DNA of 64,000 nucleotides from contig CANLXM010000003.1 of NCBI GenBank assembly GCA_947495165.1, forward strand, positions 1 through 64,000, in the 5' to 3' direction. Each line of letters opens with the position of its first letter. Position 1 is the stretch's first letter. A model generated the notes under the pieces. The model was not told the DNA's origin and made no database searches. It saw only the letters and a list, made by a program, of their open reading frames with translations. The stretch comes from an uncultured Cellulomonadaceae bacterium (GTDB taxonomy: Bacteria; Actinomycetota; Actinomycetes; Actinomycetales; Cellulomonadaceae). The translations under genes and the position numbers were made by a program. Shown here in pieces: positions 47,430 to 56,494 of this stretch.

Positions 47430-47519
47430 TCAGCAGGGGTGGACGCCGCTGGGCTGGCGATGGGACGCTGTGCCGAACAGCGCCGATGCTGGCGCACGGG
47501 GGCGACGACGGGGGCAGTC

Positions 47520-47972
47520 ATGACGACGACGAGCAGACGCATGTGGGCCGGTGCGGCAGCGGTGGCCACGATGGCGGGACTCGCGGGGTGCGCCTCAGAC
47601 ACGAACCCGGCGACGTCGGCCAACCAAGGGCCGGCGAGCTCGGCAGCCTGCGCACGGCAGCTGGCGGTCTACCCGGCCGCCGTGGCTGCCGGCGAGAAGG
47701 TCTACGTCTCGGGGACCGGGTTCACCGCGGACTGCGACGACACCGTGGAGATCGTGAATGGCCGCGAGGTCGCCGAGCCGGTGGTACCCCTGACGGGCAT
47801 CGACGTGGTGCTGCGGCAAGCCGGCGAGGAGGTCGCGCGCACCACACTTGACGCCGACGCCAAGGGCCGCTTCTCGACGTCGCTCGTGCTCCCTGCGGGC
47901 GCGACGACTGGGACGGTCGAGGTCACCGCGGGCGACGCGGAGGCGAGCTCGATCGACGTCGTCGCGGGCTGA
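47520..47972 (+). CDS. Small lipoprotein with Ig-like fold
   Basis: 150 aa. MTTTSRRMWAGAAAVATMAG with lipobox LAGC gives an anchored lipoprotein. The mature part (AVYPAAVAAGEKVYVSGTGF, then TLDADAKGRFSTSLVLPAGA and GTVEVTAGDAEASSIDVVAG) has the strand pattern of an IPT/TIG or Ig-like domain that often mediates adhesion or wall interaction. ATG 47520 has GGGGGC upstream. Function unknown. Confidence 0.7.
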   Translation: MTTTSRRMWAGAAAVATMAGLAGCASDTNPATSANQGPASSAACARQLAVYPAAVAAGEKVYVSGTGFTADCDDTVEIVNGREVAEPVVPLTGIDVVLRQAGEEVARTTLDADAKGRFSTSLVLPAGATTGTVEVTAGDAEASSIDVVAG

Positions 47973-47984
47973 GCGCCCAGCGGC

Positions 47985-48494
47985 TCAGGCCTGCGTGGCT
48001 CGGGAGCCCCACTCCGTGGGCGGGCCGAGCATGAGCAGCACGCTCATCACGACGACGCACGTGACCACGAAGCCGACCACGAACAGCACGGGGTGCGTGA
48101 GCAGCCAGCGCAGCGCGCGGTCCACGACCGTGCCGTCGCGCGGGTCGGCTGTCGCCTGCGTGCGCCACGGCTCCTCGAGCCGGCCGGTCCGGTGCGCCCA
48201 GCGGTCGAACGGGATGGTCGCCCACGGCACGACGGCGGTCGCAACCGCGCCCGCCGTCACGCCCGCCGCCCAGCGCTGGTTCAGGCCGGTCACGAGCGCG
48301 GTGAACGCGTAGACGATGAACACGAAGCCGTGCAGCCCGCCGGCCACCCGCACGGGCAGGTCGCCCGCATCGAAGCCGTACTTGGCGATCATCGCGGCGA
48401 TCAGCAGGGTCCACGTGACGGCCTCCGCGAGCGCGACGCCCCGGAAGAACCGCTGCGGGGTGAACGCGGACGGGGGAGCGGTGGTCGTGGTCAC
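47985..48494 (-). CDS. DUF3817 integral membrane protein
   Basis: 169 aa with four membrane helices. The conserved DUF3817 core FFRGVALAEAVTWTLLIAAM and VRVAGGLHGFVFIVYAFTAL is clear. An unusual polar loop of about 45 residues separates helices 3 and 4. GTG 48494 overlaps the stop of the upstream gene by 4 bases. No known function. Confidence 0.82.
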   Translation of the reverse strand: MTTTTAPPSAFTPQRFFRGVALAEAVTWTLLIAAMIAKYGFDAGDLPVRVAGGLHGFVFIVYAFTALVTGLNQRWAAGVTAGAVATAVVPWATIPFDRWAHRTGRLEEPWRTQATADPRDGTVVDRALRWLLTHPVLFVVGFVVTCVVVMSVLLMLGPPTEWGSRATQA

Positions 48495-49426
48495 GAGGGC
48501 GTCCTCTCGGCAGATGTCGGGCGGTGGGTGAGGAGCGTGGTGCTGCCGAGGGCCGCGTCGCACGCGGCGACGAGGCGCTCGCGGAGCTCCCCGGCGCGCT
48601 CGGCGAAGCCGCGCTGGCGCTCGGAGTACTCGGCCTTGCCCTCAGGCGTCTCGATCGCGACGGGCGGGAGGTCGTACGCGCTGACGTCGTAGGGCGAGGC
48701 CTGCATGTCGAGTGTGCGCACGTCGCGGGCGAGCGCGAAGCAGTCGAGCAGCAGCTCGCCGGGGACGATCGGGCCGAGCTTCTCCGCCCACTTGAGCAGG
48801 TCCATGTTGGCGTGCAGGCAGCCGGGCTGCTCGAGGTCGGGCTGCGAGGCGCGCGTCGGCTGCAGCTTGTTCAGTCCCACGGCGTCGGGCGTGAAGAACC
48901 GGAACGCGTCGAAGTGGCTGCACCGCACGGGGTGAGCGTCGACGACGGCGTCGGTCGCCTCAGGACCGAGACGCAGCGGCAGGGCGTGGCGGGTGCCGCG
49001 CTCGCGGTAGACCATCGCCCACTCGTGCAGGCCGAAGCAGCCGACGTTCGCCGGGCGCGCAGCGGTCCGTGCGAGCAGGTCGCGCACGTACCTCACGGTG
49101 TCCTCGCGGTCGGCGAGGAACGCGGCGATGTCGACGCTCAGCCCGGCGTCGTCGTGCCGGTACCAGCGCCAGGCCGCACGCTCGGGCACGTCCGCCCCGA
49201 CGTCGTCGGGCAGCGTGAGCGTGACGCCGATGCCGGGGTGCCAGCGCCGCAGCCGAGCCGGGCGGGTGGGGTAGTACGTGAAGAGGAAGTCCTCGATCGC
49301 GTGCCCCTCGCCGCGCTGCTTGCGCTCGCGCCACCCCGCGGTGAACGCGTCGGCTCGCGCCTCGTGGGCCGCCTCGCGGGCGCGCCACACCTCGGGATCG
49401 AGGCGCTGCGGGGTCGGTGAGGTCAC
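48491..49426 (-). CDS. Actinobacterial protein often named 3-methyladenine DNA glycosylase
   Basis: 311 aa. The signature REAAHEARADAFTAGWRERK, then EDFLFTYYPTRPARLRRWHP, NVGCFGLHEWAMVYRE and QPGCLHANMDLLKWAEKLGP mark a well-conserved actinobacterial family that databases commonly call 3-methyladenine DNA glycosylase. No HhH or AlkA/Tag motif is visible, so I treat that name as unproven. The conserved His, Cys, Glu and Trp residues suggest an enzyme. GTG 49426 follows a TACCCT box by 6 bases. Coupled to DUF3817. Confidence 0.7.
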   Translation of the reverse strand: MTSPTPQRLDPEVWRAREAAHEARADAFTAGWRERKQRGEGHAIEDFLFTYYPTRPARLRRWHPGIGVTLTLPDDVGADVPERAAWRWYRHDDAGLSVDIAAFLADREDTVRYVRDLLARTAARPANVGCFGLHEWAMVYRERGTRHALPLRLGPEATDAVVDAHPVRCSHFDAFRFFTPDAVGLNKLQPTRASQPDLEQPGCLHANMDLLKWAEKLGPIVPGELLLDCFALARDVRTLDMQASPYDVSAYDLPPVAIETPEGKAEYSERQRGFAERAGELRERLVAACDAALGSTTLLTHRPTSAERTPS

Positions 49427-49432
49427 CGGACC

Positions 49433-49438
49433 AGGGTA
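49433..49438 (-). promoter_or_regulatory. -10 element for the leaderless gene starting at 49426
   Basis: Minus-strand TACCCT is 6 bases before the GTG start. Confidence 0.45.
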
Positions 49439-49478
49439 CGGGGGGGCGCCGACGACGCCTGTCCCGCGCCCGGGAGGG

Positions 49479-50480
49479 TCAGAACAGCGCGACCTTCTCC
49501 GCGGGCGGGAAGACCTCATCGAGCCGCGCGAGCGTCGCGGAGTCGAGGGCCCGGACCGCTGCGGCGTTCTGCCGGACCTGGTCGGGGCGCGTTGCGCCGG
49601 CGATCACTGAGCCGACGACGTCCTGGGCAGCGAGCCACGAGAAGGCCAGCGCGACCGGCGGCATGCTGAGGTCGCCGGCGAGCGTCGTGAACGCCTCGAG
49701 CGCGTCCCACGGCGCGCGCTCGAGCAGCTGCGGCTTGGCGTGGCTGAGCCGTCCGTCGGCGGGCGCGTGATCCCGGGTGTACTTCCCGGTGAGCAGCCCG
49801 TTGGCGAGGGGGAAGTACGGCAGCACGCCGAGCCCGAACGCGCGGGCGGCGGGCACCACCTCGAGCTCGGCGCGGCGGTCGAGCAGGTTGTAGTGGCTCT
49901 GGCTCGAGATGAACCGCTCGGTCCCGAGCGTGCGGGCGACGTGCTCCGCGTGGGCGATCTGCCACCCGGCGTGGTTGGAGTGCCCGACGTACCGGACCTT
50001 GCCGTCGCGGACGAGCGCGTCGAGCGCGCTCAAGGTCTCTTCGATCGGCGTCTCGGGGTCCGGGGTGTGCAGCTGCAGCAGGTCGATCCGGTCCGTGCGC
50101 AGCCGTCGCAGCGACCCCTCGATCGCCCGCACGAGGTAGCGCCGCGATCCCCGCGCCCCGTGGTCCGGGCCGTTCAGTCCCCGCGCGTCCATGCCGAACT
50201 TCGTGGCCACGACGACGTCGTCGCGCAGGCCGTCGAGGGCCGCGCCGAGCAGCTCCTCGGAGAGCCCGGGCTCCCGCCCGTAGACGTCGGCGACGTCGAA
50301 CAGCGTGATGCCAGCGTCGACGGCGGCGTGCACGACGGCGCGGGTGCCCTCGAGGTCCGCGGTCGCGGTGCCCGCGCGGCCCAGGTTGTTGCAGCCGAGT
50401 CCGACGACGGACACGCTCAGCCCGGAGCGGCCCAGGCGACGCTGCTGGGGTGCGGTGGTGGAGGGATCAGACGACGTCAT
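49479..50480 (-). CDS. Aldo/keto reductase
   Basis: 333 aa AKR of the potassium-channel-beta/YajO-like group. Catalytic tetrad candidates are D and Y in LFDVADVYGRE, K in VVVATKFGMD and H in IDLLQLHTPDPE; the C-terminal NADPH-binding segment is SVIAGATRPDQVRQNAAAV. It reduces aldehydes or ketones with NADPH; substrate unknown. A TAGGTT box 6 bases upstream of ATG 50480 suggests leaderless expression. Divergent from a methyltransferase gene across 85 bases with a three-half-site repeat. Confidence 0.92.
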   Translation of the reverse strand: MTSSDPSTTAPQQRRLGRSGLSVSVVGLGCNNLGRAGTATADLEGTRAVVHAAVDAGITLFDVADVYGREPGLSEELLGAALDGLRDDVVVATKFGMDARGLNGPDHGARGSRRYLVRAIEGSLRRLRTDRIDLLQLHTPDPETPIEETLSALDALVRDGKVRYVGHSNHAGWQIAHAEHVARTLGTERFISSQSHYNLLDRRAELEVVPAARAFGLGVLPYFPLANGLLTGKYTRDHAPADGRLSHAKPQLLERAPWDALEAFTTLAGDLSMPPVALAFSWLAAQDVVGSVIAGATRPDQVRQNAAAVRALDSATLARLDEVFPPAEKVALF

Positions 50481-50486
50481 GGCACC

Positions 50487-50492
50487 AACCTA
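50487..50492 (-). promoter_or_regulatory. -10 element for the leaderless aldo/keto reductase gene
   Basis: Minus-strand TAGGTT, 6 bases before ATG 50480. Confidence 0.45.
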
Positions 50493-50516
50493 CGACGACA
50501 CGCTGGGCGCCCATCA

Positions 50517-50545
50517 TGTGGTCGGCCCGTGACCACAGCGTGGTC
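50517..50545. promoter_or_regulatory. Candidate operator in a divergent promoter region
   Basis: TGTGGTC (50517-50523) and GACCACA (50531-50537) form a perfect inverted repeat with a 7-base centre; a third half site GTGGTC follows at 50540-50545. It lies between the two divergent -10 boxes. Confidence 0.45.
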
Positions 50546-50552
50546 GCGGACC

Positions 50553-50558
50553 TACCGT
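50553..50558 (+). promoter_or_regulatory. -10 element for the leaderless methyltransferase gene
   Basis: TACCGT, 7 bases before ATG 50566; supports that ATG over GTG 50557. Confidence 0.45.
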
Positions 50559-50565
50559 GACGCCC

Positions 50566-51405
50566 ATGAGCGCCCAGCCGACCTCCACCGCCGACGTGCC
50601 CGACGACACCTACGTCCACGGGCACCACGAGTCGGTGCTGCGGTCCCACCGCTGGCGCACCGCGGAGAACTCCGCCGCCTACCTCCTGCCGCACCTCACC
50701 GAGGGCCTGCGCGTCCTCGACGTCGGCTGCGGCCCGGGCACCATCACCGTGGACCTCGCCCAGACGGTCGGGCCGGGCGTCGTCACCGGCGTCGACACCT
50801 CGGCCGCCGTGCTCGCCGATGCCCGCGCGCTCGCGGAGCGCTCCGGCGTCGACAACATCGAGTTCGTCCAGGGCGACGTGTACGCCCTCCCGTTCGACGA
50901 CGACTCCTTCGACATCGCCCACGCCCACCAGGTCCTCCAGCACGTGAGCGACCCCGTGGCCGCGCTGCGCGAGATGCGCCGCGTCACGCGCCCCGGCGGG
51001 CTCGTGGCCGTCCGCGACGCCGACTACGCCGCGATGACCTGGTACCCCGAGTCCGCCGCGCTGACGGAGTGGAACACGCTCTACCACGAGGTCGCCACGA
51101 CGGCCGGGGGCGACCCTGACGCGGGGCGCCGCCTGCTGTCCTGGACGCTCGCGGCAGGCTTCGCGCCCGCCGACGTCACGGCGTCGGCGGGGGTGTGGTG
51201 CTACGCCAACCCGGCCGAGCGTGAGTGGTGGGGCGACCTGTGGGCCCAGCGCTGCCTGTCCTCCCAGTTCGGGATCCAGGCCCGGGAGACCGGACTGGCC
51301 GACGACGTCGCGCTCGAGGAGCTGGCGCACGGCTGGCGCGAGTGGGCCCGCGAGCCCGATGGCTGGTTCTCGATCACCCACGGGGAGATCCTCGCGCGGG
51401 TGTGA
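50566..51405 (+). CDS. Class I SAM-dependent methyltransferase
   Basis: 279 aa, UbiE/Methyltransf_11 type. SAM-binding motif I is VLDVGCGPGTITVDLA (about 45-60), motif II region VDNIEFVQGDVYALPFDDDS (about 97-116) and the post-II FDIAHAHQVLQHVSDPVAALRE. The substrate is unknown; the length and C-terminal Trp-rich part resemble small-molecule O- or C-methyltransferases. Confidence 0.9.
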   Translation: MSAQPTSTADVPDDTYVHGHHESVLRSHRWRTAENSAAYLLPHLTEGLRVLDVGCGPGTITVDLAQTVGPGVVTGVDTSAAVLADARALAERSGVDNIEFVQGDVYALPFDDDSFDIAHAHQVLQHVSDPVAALREMRRVTRPGGLVAVRDADYAAMTWYPESAALTEWNTLYHEVATTAGGDPDAGRRLLSWTLAAGFAPADVTASAGVWCYANPAEREWWGDLWAQRCLSSQFGIQARETGLADDVALEELAHGWREWAREPDGWFSITHGEILARV

Positions 51406-51454
51406 CCGGGCTCGCGCTGCCCGAGGCGCCGGGCGGGCGCTCGCATGCGCTGGG

Positions 51455-51460
51455 TAGGGT
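51455..51460 (+). promoter_or_regulatory. -10 element for the leaderless FAH-family gene
   Basis: TAGGGT, 6 bases before GTG 51467. Confidence 0.5.
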
Positions 51461-51466
51461 AGCCAC

Positions 51467-52249
51467 GTGCGCATCGCGAGATTCACCCACGGCAACGACC
51501 CCCGCTTCGCCCTCGTCGACGGCGAGCCCGGCTCCGAGGAGCTGGTCGTCCTCACGGGCGACCCCCTGTACATGCCCGTCAAGCCGACGGGTGAGCGCGT
51601 CCCGCTCTCCGACGCCGTGCGGCTGCTCGCGCCCGTGATCCCGCGCTCCAAGGTCGTCGGCGTGGGCCGCAACTACGCGGACCACGTCAAGGAGATGGGC
51701 AACGACGTCCCCACCGAGCCGCTGCTGTTCCTCAAGCCGAACACCTCGGTCGTCGGCCCCGACGACCCCATCGTGCTGCCGTCGTTCTCGCAGGAGGTCA
51801 GCTACGAGGCCGAGCTCGCCGTCGTGATCGGCAAGATCACCAAGGACGTCGAGCCCGAGCACGCGCTCGAGAAGGTCTTCGGCTACACCGTCGCCAACGA
51901 CGTCACCGCGCGCGACGCGCAGCGGAACGACGGGCAGTGGGCGCGGGCCAAGGGCTTCGACTCCTCGTGCCCCCTCGGCCCGTGGGTCGAGACCGACCTG
52001 GACCCTGACGCCGTCGCGGTCCGCTCGCGCGTGAACGGCGAGCCCCGCCAGGACGGGCACACGGAGCAGATGATCTTCGACGTGCGGTTCCTGATCTCGT
52101 ACATCTCGCGCGCCTTCACGCTGCTGCCCGGCGACGTCATCCTCACGGGAACGCCCGCCGGCGTCGGCTCGATCGTGCACGCCGACCGCGTCGAGTGCGA
52201 GGTCGAGGGCATCGGCACGCTGATGAACCCGGTGATCCGCCGGGACTGA
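51467..52249 (+). CDS. Fumarylacetoacetate hydrolase family protein
   Basis: 260 aa. The typical FAH C-terminal fold fills the protein: VVGVGRNYADHVKEMGNDVP, the metal ligands in SYEAELAVVIG (two Glu), GYTVANDVTARDAQRND and LTGTPAGVGSI. Members hydrolyse or decarboxylate acylpyruvates and related beta-dicarbonyls; specific activity cannot be read from sequence. It lies upstream of gltX in many actinobacteria, with a small lipoprotein gene between them here on the other strand. Confidence 0.9.
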   Translation: MRIARFTHGNDPRFALVDGEPGSEELVVLTGDPLYMPVKPTGERVPLSDAVRLLAPVIPRSKVVGVGRNYADHVKEMGNDVPTEPLLFLKPNTSVVGPDDPIVLPSFSQEVSYEAELAVVIGKITKDVEPEHALEKVFGYTVANDVTARDAQRNDGQWARAKGFDSSCPLGPWVETDLDPDAVAVRSRVNGEPRQDGHTEQMIFDVRFLISYISRAFTLLPGDVILTGTPAGVGSIVHADRVECEVEGIGTLMNPVIRRD

Positions 52250-52267
52250 TGCCCGGATGCCGGGGGG

Positions 52268-52894
52268 CTAGAACTCCGTGGCCTCGAGCAGCAGGCTGAG
52301 GCGCTCGAGCACCTCGGACTCCGCGAGCTCGACCTCGCACGAGGCGAGCGTGACCCAGCCGTCGCTCGTGAGGGTCTCGAGGACGACCTCGCGCCCGTCC
52401 GCGTCGCTCGGGCAGTCGGTCGCCTTGCCGGCGACCAGGCTGTCGGGGTCGACGTCCGCACCCGCGGTGCTCCACCACTCGAGGTCCGCGGGATGCACCT
52501 CGCCGGTACCGGCGACCACGCCCTGCTCGGAGCGCGTCCAGGTGCCGTCCCGCTCGACGGCGAGCACGGTCTCGCACTCGACGTCCTCGGCGCACATGCC
52601 TCCGCGCAGCGTGAGCACCGCCACCGCGTCCCCGGGCGGGGCGTCGGCGGTCGCCTCATCCGTCGCGGACGGGCTCGGGGTGGGCGTCTCGTCGTCGCTC
52701 GGCGTCGCGGTGGGAGCCTCGGCCGAGGGCGCGGACGACGGCGTCGGGCTCGCGGACGTGGGAGGCGGGACCGAGTCGGTGGGCTGCGGCTCGTCGGTGC
52801 AGGCCGTCAGCAGCAGGCCGCCGGCCAGGACCAGGGCGGCGGTGCGGCGTGCGGGCTGCCAGGCGAGGCGGGGGGCGGGCTGAGGACGCGACAT
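52268..52894 (-). CDS. Lipoprotein with Ser/Thr/Pro-rich linker
   Basis: 208 aa. The signal [20 protein letters not shown] ends in lipobox LTAC (C32). A linker of about 55 residues rich in Pro, Ser, Thr and Asp follows, then a domain (about 88-208) with two likely disulfide pairs ([22 protein letters not shown]). No family recognised. AGGAG precedes ATG 52894. Divergent from gltX. Confidence 0.75.
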   Translation of the reverse strand: MSRPQPAPRLAWQPARRTAALVLAGGLLLTACTDEPQPTDSVPPPTSASPTPSSAPSAEAPTATPSDDETPTPSPSATDEATADAPPGDAVAVLTLRGGMCAEDVECETVLAVERDGTWTRSEQGVVAGTGEVHPADLEWWSTAGADVDPDSLVAGKATDCPSDADGREVVLETLTSDGWVTLASCEVELAESEVLERLSLLLEATEF

Positions 52895-53058
52895 GGCGGG
52901 CTCCTGTCGGCGACGGGCGTGACGGTCGAGCGGGGCGAGCGCGCACGGACGCGAGCGCTGCTCGCCGCCACCCGCCTCAACGTAACCCGGATCGCACTGG
53001 GTACGCTGGGCGTGGCCCCCGGGCCGTCCCGTCCCCGTCGTTGAAACTCAGGTGCTCT

Positions 53059-54558
53059 GTGTCCGTCGAGACTTCCGCCCCCGCCGTCCGCGTCCGGTTC
53101 TGCCCGTCGCCCACCGGCACCCCGCACGTCGGGCTGATCCGCACGGCGCTGTTCAACTGGGCGTACGCGCGCCACGTCGGCGGCACGTTCGTCTTCCGCA
53201 TCGAGGACACCGACGCCGCACGCGACTCCGAGGAGAGCTACACCCAGCTCCTCGACGCCATGCGCTGGCTCGGCATGGACTGGGACGAGGGCGTCGAGGT
53301 CGGGGGACCCCACGAGCCGTACCGCCAGTCCCAGCGCGGCGACATCTATCAGGACGTCATCGCCAAGCTCGTCGAGGGTGGCTACGCGTACGAGTCCTTC
53401 TCGACGCCGGAGGAGATCTCCGCGCGCAACACCGCCGCCGGGCGGCCGTCGGTGATGGGCTACGACGGCTACGACCGCACGCTCACGGACGAGCAGAAGG
53501 ACGCGTTCCGCGCCGAGGGCCGTGAGCCCGTGCTGCGCCTGCGGATGCCCGACGAGGACGTCACGTTCAGCGACCTGGTGCGCGGCGAGGTCACCTTCAA
53601 GGCGGGCTCGGTGCCGGACTTCGTGATCGTCCGTGGCAACGGCCAGCCGCTGTACACGCTGGTCAACCCCGTCGACGACGCGCTGATGAACATCACGCAC
53701 GTCCTGCGGGGCGAGGACCTGCTGTCCTCCACGCCGCGCCAGGTGGTGCTCTACCGCGCGCTCCTGGAGATCGGCGTCGCGACCGTCATGCCGCAGTTCG
53801 GGCACCTGCCGTACGTCATGGGCGAGGGCAACAAGAAGCTCTCCAAGCGGGACCCCGAGTCGAACCTCTTCCTGCACCGCGAGCGTGGGTTCACGCCTGA
53901 GGGCCTGCTGAACTACCTCTCGCTGCTGGGGTGGAGCATCGCGGCGGACCGCGACATCTTCTCGGTCGAGGAGCTCGTCGCGGCGTTCGACATCGCGGAC
54001 GTGAACCCGAATCCCGCCCGCTTCGACCTCAAGAAGGCTGAGGCCATCAACGCCACGCACCTGCGGCTGCTCGCCCCCGAGGACTTCCGTGCGCGCCTGG
54101 TCCCGTACCTGCACGCGAGCGGGCACCTCGCGGCGGCGACGTACGACGAGCTGGGCCCCGACCAGCGCCGGCTGCTCGACGCCGCTGCGCCGCTCGTCCA
54201 GGAGCGCATGACGCTGCTCGGTGAGGCCCCAGGCATGCTCGGCTTCCTCTTCGTGGGCGACGAGGCCGTGCAGTACGAGGCCGAGGCCCTGGCGGCGCTC
54301 AAGGACGACGCTCCCGCGGTGCTCGACCGCGCGGTCGAGGTGCTGCGCGGGCTCGAGGACTTCTCGCCCACGTCGCAGCAGGACGCGCTCAAGGCGGCGC
54401 TCGTGGAGGAGATGGGGATCAAGCCCAAGTTCGCCTACGCGCCGCTGCGGGTCGCCCTCACCGGCCGCCGCGTCTCGCCTCCGTTGTTCGAGTCCATGGA
54501 GATCCTCGGCAAGGACGCGTCGATCACGCGGCTCGCCAACCTGCGGGCGACCCTCTGA
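53059..54558 (+). CDS. gltX: Glutamyl-tRNA synthetase
   Basis: 499 aa class I synthetase. The HIGH-like motif is [12 protein letters not shown] (H23) and the KMSKS-like motif KKLSKRD is near residue 260. It charges tRNA-Glu and, in organisms lacking GlnRS, also misacylates tRNA-Gln for later correction by GatCAB. Both partners (gatCAB at 139-3454, tRNA-Gln and tRNA-Glu at 56233-56489) are in this window. The start is GTG 53059 ([20 protein letters not shown]); a TACGCT -10-like box is at 53002-53007. The HAD gene follows after 5 bases. Confidence 0.96.
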   Translation: MSVETSAPAVRVRFCPSPTGTPHVGLIRTALFNWAYARHVGGTFVFRIEDTDAARDSEESYTQLLDAMRWLGMDWDEGVEVGGPHEPYRQSQRGDIYQDVIAKLVEGGYAYESFSTPEEISARNTAAGRPSVMGYDGYDRTLTDEQKDAFRAEGREPVLRLRMPDEDVTFSDLVRGEVTFKAGSVPDFVIVRGNGQPLYTLVNPVDDALMNITHVLRGEDLLSSTPRQVVLYRALLEIGVATVMPQFGHLPYVMGEGNKKLSKRDPESNLFLHRERGFTPEGLLNYLSLLGWSIAADRDIFSVEELVAAFDIADVNPNPARFDLKKAEAINATHLRLLAPEDFRARLVPYLHASGHLAAATYDELGPDQRRLLDAAAPLVQERMTLLGEAPGMLGFLFVGDEAVQYEAEALAALKDDAPAVLDRAVEVLRGLEDFSPTSQQDALKAALVEEMGIKPKFAYAPLRVALTGRRVSPPLFESMEILGKDASITRLANLRATL

Positions 54559-54563
54559 CCGCG

Positions 54564-55316
54564 ATGCTGCGCGGCATCGACCCCATCCTCGACGTCGACG
54601 GGGTCCTCTTCGACATCGACGACACCCTGGTCGACACGCGCTCGGCGTTCGCTGCGGCCCTGGCCGCGGTGAGCGCCGTCTACCTGCCCCACCTGCGTGA
54701 CGACCAGCACGCGGACGTCCTCGCGCACTGGCGCGCCGACGTCGGCGGCCACTACCGCGCCTACACGCGAGGCGAGGTGGGCTTCCGCGCCCAGCGCATG
54801 GCGCGGATCACCGCGCTGCACGGCGAGTTCGGCGGCCCTCCGATCGACGACGCCGAGTACGAGGCCTGGGACGCCGTGTTCGGTGAGGCGTTCGAGGGGG
54901 CGTGGCGCGCGTTCGACGACGCGCTCGATGCCCTCGAGCGGCTCTCGGCGGCCCGTCTCGTCGTCGGCGCGCTGTCGAACGCGTCTGTCGAGCACCAGGT
55001 GCACAAGCTGCGTCGCGTCGGGCTCGAGCGGGTCCCGATGCTCGTCGGGGTCGACACGCTCGGCGTCGGCAAGCCCGACCCGCGCGTGTTCGCGCTCGCC
55101 TGCGAGCGGCTCGGCACGGCGCCCGGCCGCACCGCGTATGTGGGCGACGAGCTCGACATCGACGCACTCGCCGCGACGCAGGCGGGACTGCGCGGTATCT
55201 GGCTCGACCGTCCGGGGGCACGGCGCGGGGGAGCCCACCTCGAGGATCCGGCGCGGGCGGACGGCGTTGCGGTCGTGACGTCGCTGACCGGGCTGGCGGA
55301 CCTGCTCGTCGTCTAG
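54564..55316 (+). CDS. HAD superfamily hydrolase
   Basis: 250 aa. HAD motif I is VLFDIDDTLVDT (D17 nucleophile, D19), motif II SNAS, motif III K in GKPDPRVF and motif IV VGDELDID. The cap inserted after motif I (about 30-115) is helical (C1 type), as in phosphoglycolate and nucleotide phosphatases. Substrate unknown. It is co-transcribed with gltX. Confidence 0.9.
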   Translation: MLRGIDPILDVDGVLFDIDDTLVDTRSAFAAALAAVSAVYLPHLRDDQHADVLAHWRADVGGHYRAYTRGEVGFRAQRMARITALHGEFGGPPIDDAEYEAWDAVFGEAFEGAWRAFDDALDALERLSAARLVVGALSNASVEHQVHKLRRVGLERVPMLVGVDTLGVGKPDPRVFALACERLGTAPGRTAYVGDELDIDALAATQAGLRGIWLDRPGARRGGAHLEDPARADGVAVVTSLTGLADLLVV

Positions 55317-55347
55317 CCGGGTGGTCGGTCGGTGGCCGGGCGTCGCC

Positions 55348-55989
55348 CTAGCGCTTCTGGGCCGGCTCGCGCACCGTGGAGTCCCAGCGCCACCGCGTCT
55401 GGCGTGGCCGGTCCGGCAGCGCGATCCGTCCGGTGCACCACAGCAGCAGCGCGTCTGCGGACGCGTCGTCGGGGGCATCGGGGAACAGGCGCGCCAGGGC
55501 GCGGTCGGCGAGGCCGTCCGGGAACGGCAGCGTGGGGCGGTCGAGGCCGGCAAGGATGTCGTGGGCGTGGACGAGGATCTCCACGACGCCCATCGCCGCG
55601 AAGCCCGCGGGGTCGGACAGCCCGAACGGGTGGTAGGCCCGCAGGTCGGGGGACGCGGCCTCGACCTGCGTGGCCAGGAGCTCGGCCGACGCCGTGAGCG
55701 CCTCCGCGAGGCCGGCGGGCCCGCTCGCCGGAGCGACGCGGACGACCTCGGACTCGCCGCGCGGGCCCGTGATCGGCACGTAGTCGAGCCGAGCGCCGCT
55801 CGCGACCTGCAGGGCGTAGGCGACGAGGTCGTCCACGACGTGCTCGGCGGTGCGCCAGCACGACCAGGACACCTCGCCCGCGGGCGCGTCCAGGGCCGCG
55901 GTGGAGCTCTGGGTGAGCGCGTGCGCGAGCCAGCGGGCGGCGACGCGGACGTCGTCGGGCGTGGAGGGCGCTGGGCGGAGCGAGGTCAT
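55348..55989 (-). CDS. Maleylpyruvate isomerase/DinB-like protein
   Basis: 213 aa. DDVRVAARWLAHALTQ, then WSCWRTAEHVVDDLVAYALQ (His of the three-His metal site) and VVEILVHAHDILAGLD fit the mycothiol-dependent maleylpyruvate isomerase N-terminal (DinB-fold) family. These are mycothiol-linked metalloenzymes, often of unknown substrate. A TAGGGT box 6 bases before ATG 55989 suggests a leaderless transcript. Convergent with the HAD gene. Confidence 0.8.
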   Translation of the reverse strand: MTSLRPAPSTPDDVRVAARWLAHALTQSSTAALDAPAGEVSWSCWRTAEHVVDDLVAYALQVASGARLDYVPITGPRGESEVVRVAPASGPAGLAEALTASAELLATQVEAASPDLRAYHPFGLSDPAGFAAMGVVEILVHAHDILAGLDRPTLPFPDGLADRALARLFPDAPDDASADALLLWCTGRIALPDRPRQTRWRWDSTVREPAQKR

Positions 55990-55995
55990 GTGCTG

Positions 55996-56001
55996 ACCCT
56001 A
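55996..56001 (-). promoter_or_regulatory. -10 element for the leaderless gene starting at 55989
   Basis: Minus-strand TAGGGT, 6 bases before the ATG. Confidence 0.5.
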
Positions 56002-56114
56002 GGTCGGGTGCGCCCGCACGGTGCGGCCACGGGTGCCCTGGCTGCCGACCTGTGACCGGAGGGTGACCGGACTGTGACGGTGCGCACGGTCCCGCCGGCT
56101 GCTCACGGGCTGGT

Positions 56115-56143
56115 TTGGAACCTGCCGATGTGTCGGGTAGAGT
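56115..56143 (+). promoter_or_regulatory. Promoter of the tRNA-Gln/tRNA-Glu unit
   Basis: -35 TTGGAA (56115-56120), 17-base spacer, -10 TAGAGT (56138-56143). A short hairpin CCCCG/CGGGG follows at 56160-56173, in the 89-base leader before tRNA-Gln. Confidence 0.6.
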
Positions 56144-56232
56144 CTTCCGACGGTACGACCCCCGGTTTCGGGGCCATGCAAGACCTCTCAGGAGGACGAG
56201 CGGGGCCCGGGCGAATCGGGAGTTATACCCAT

Positions 56233-56304
56233 TGGGGTATGGTGTAATTGGCAACACAACGGTTTCTGGTACCGTCATTCTAGGTTCGAGTCCTGGTACC
56301 CCAG
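56233..56304 (+). tRNA. tRNA-Gln (CTG anticodon)
   Basis: Complete cloverleaf: acceptor TGGGGTA/TACCCCA, D arm GTGT/ACAC, anticodon stem ACGGT/ACCGT with loop TTCTGGT giving anticodon CTG, and T arm CTAGG/CCTGG around TTCGAGT. No CCA is encoded. The first acceptor pair is the weak T-A typical of tRNA-Gln. It is probably charged with glutamate by GltX and corrected by GatCAB. Confidence 0.95.
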
Positions 56305-56416
56305 CGCAGAGTTCTTCGGCAGATCGAGTGGTCACGACCACGAGAATCATGCGGTAGGATTTTGACTCGGCAAGACCGAAGGGCCTCTACGGAAGCCCGG
56401 AAAGTCGCCGTTTTAG

Positions 56417-56489
56417 GCCCCCATCGTCTAGCGGCCTAGGACGCCGCCCTCTCACGGCGGTAACACGGGTTCAAATCCCGTTGGGGGTA
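56417..56489 (+). tRNA. tRNA-Glu (CTC anticodon)
   Basis: Acceptor GCCCCCA/TGGGGGT (first pair G-U), anticodon stem CCGCC/GGCGG with loop CTCTCAC giving anticodon CTC, and T arm ACGGG/CCCGT around TTCAAAT. It lies 112 bases after tRNA-Gln and ends in a strong terminator, so both come from one transcript. Confidence 0.95.
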
Positions 56490-56494
56490 CGAGC

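Noticed and set aside
53003..53058. T-box or other riboswitch upstream of gltX
   Set aside because: The region is short, with a -10-like box at 53002-53007 and only about 50 bases of leader; no T-box sequence or terminator is visible.
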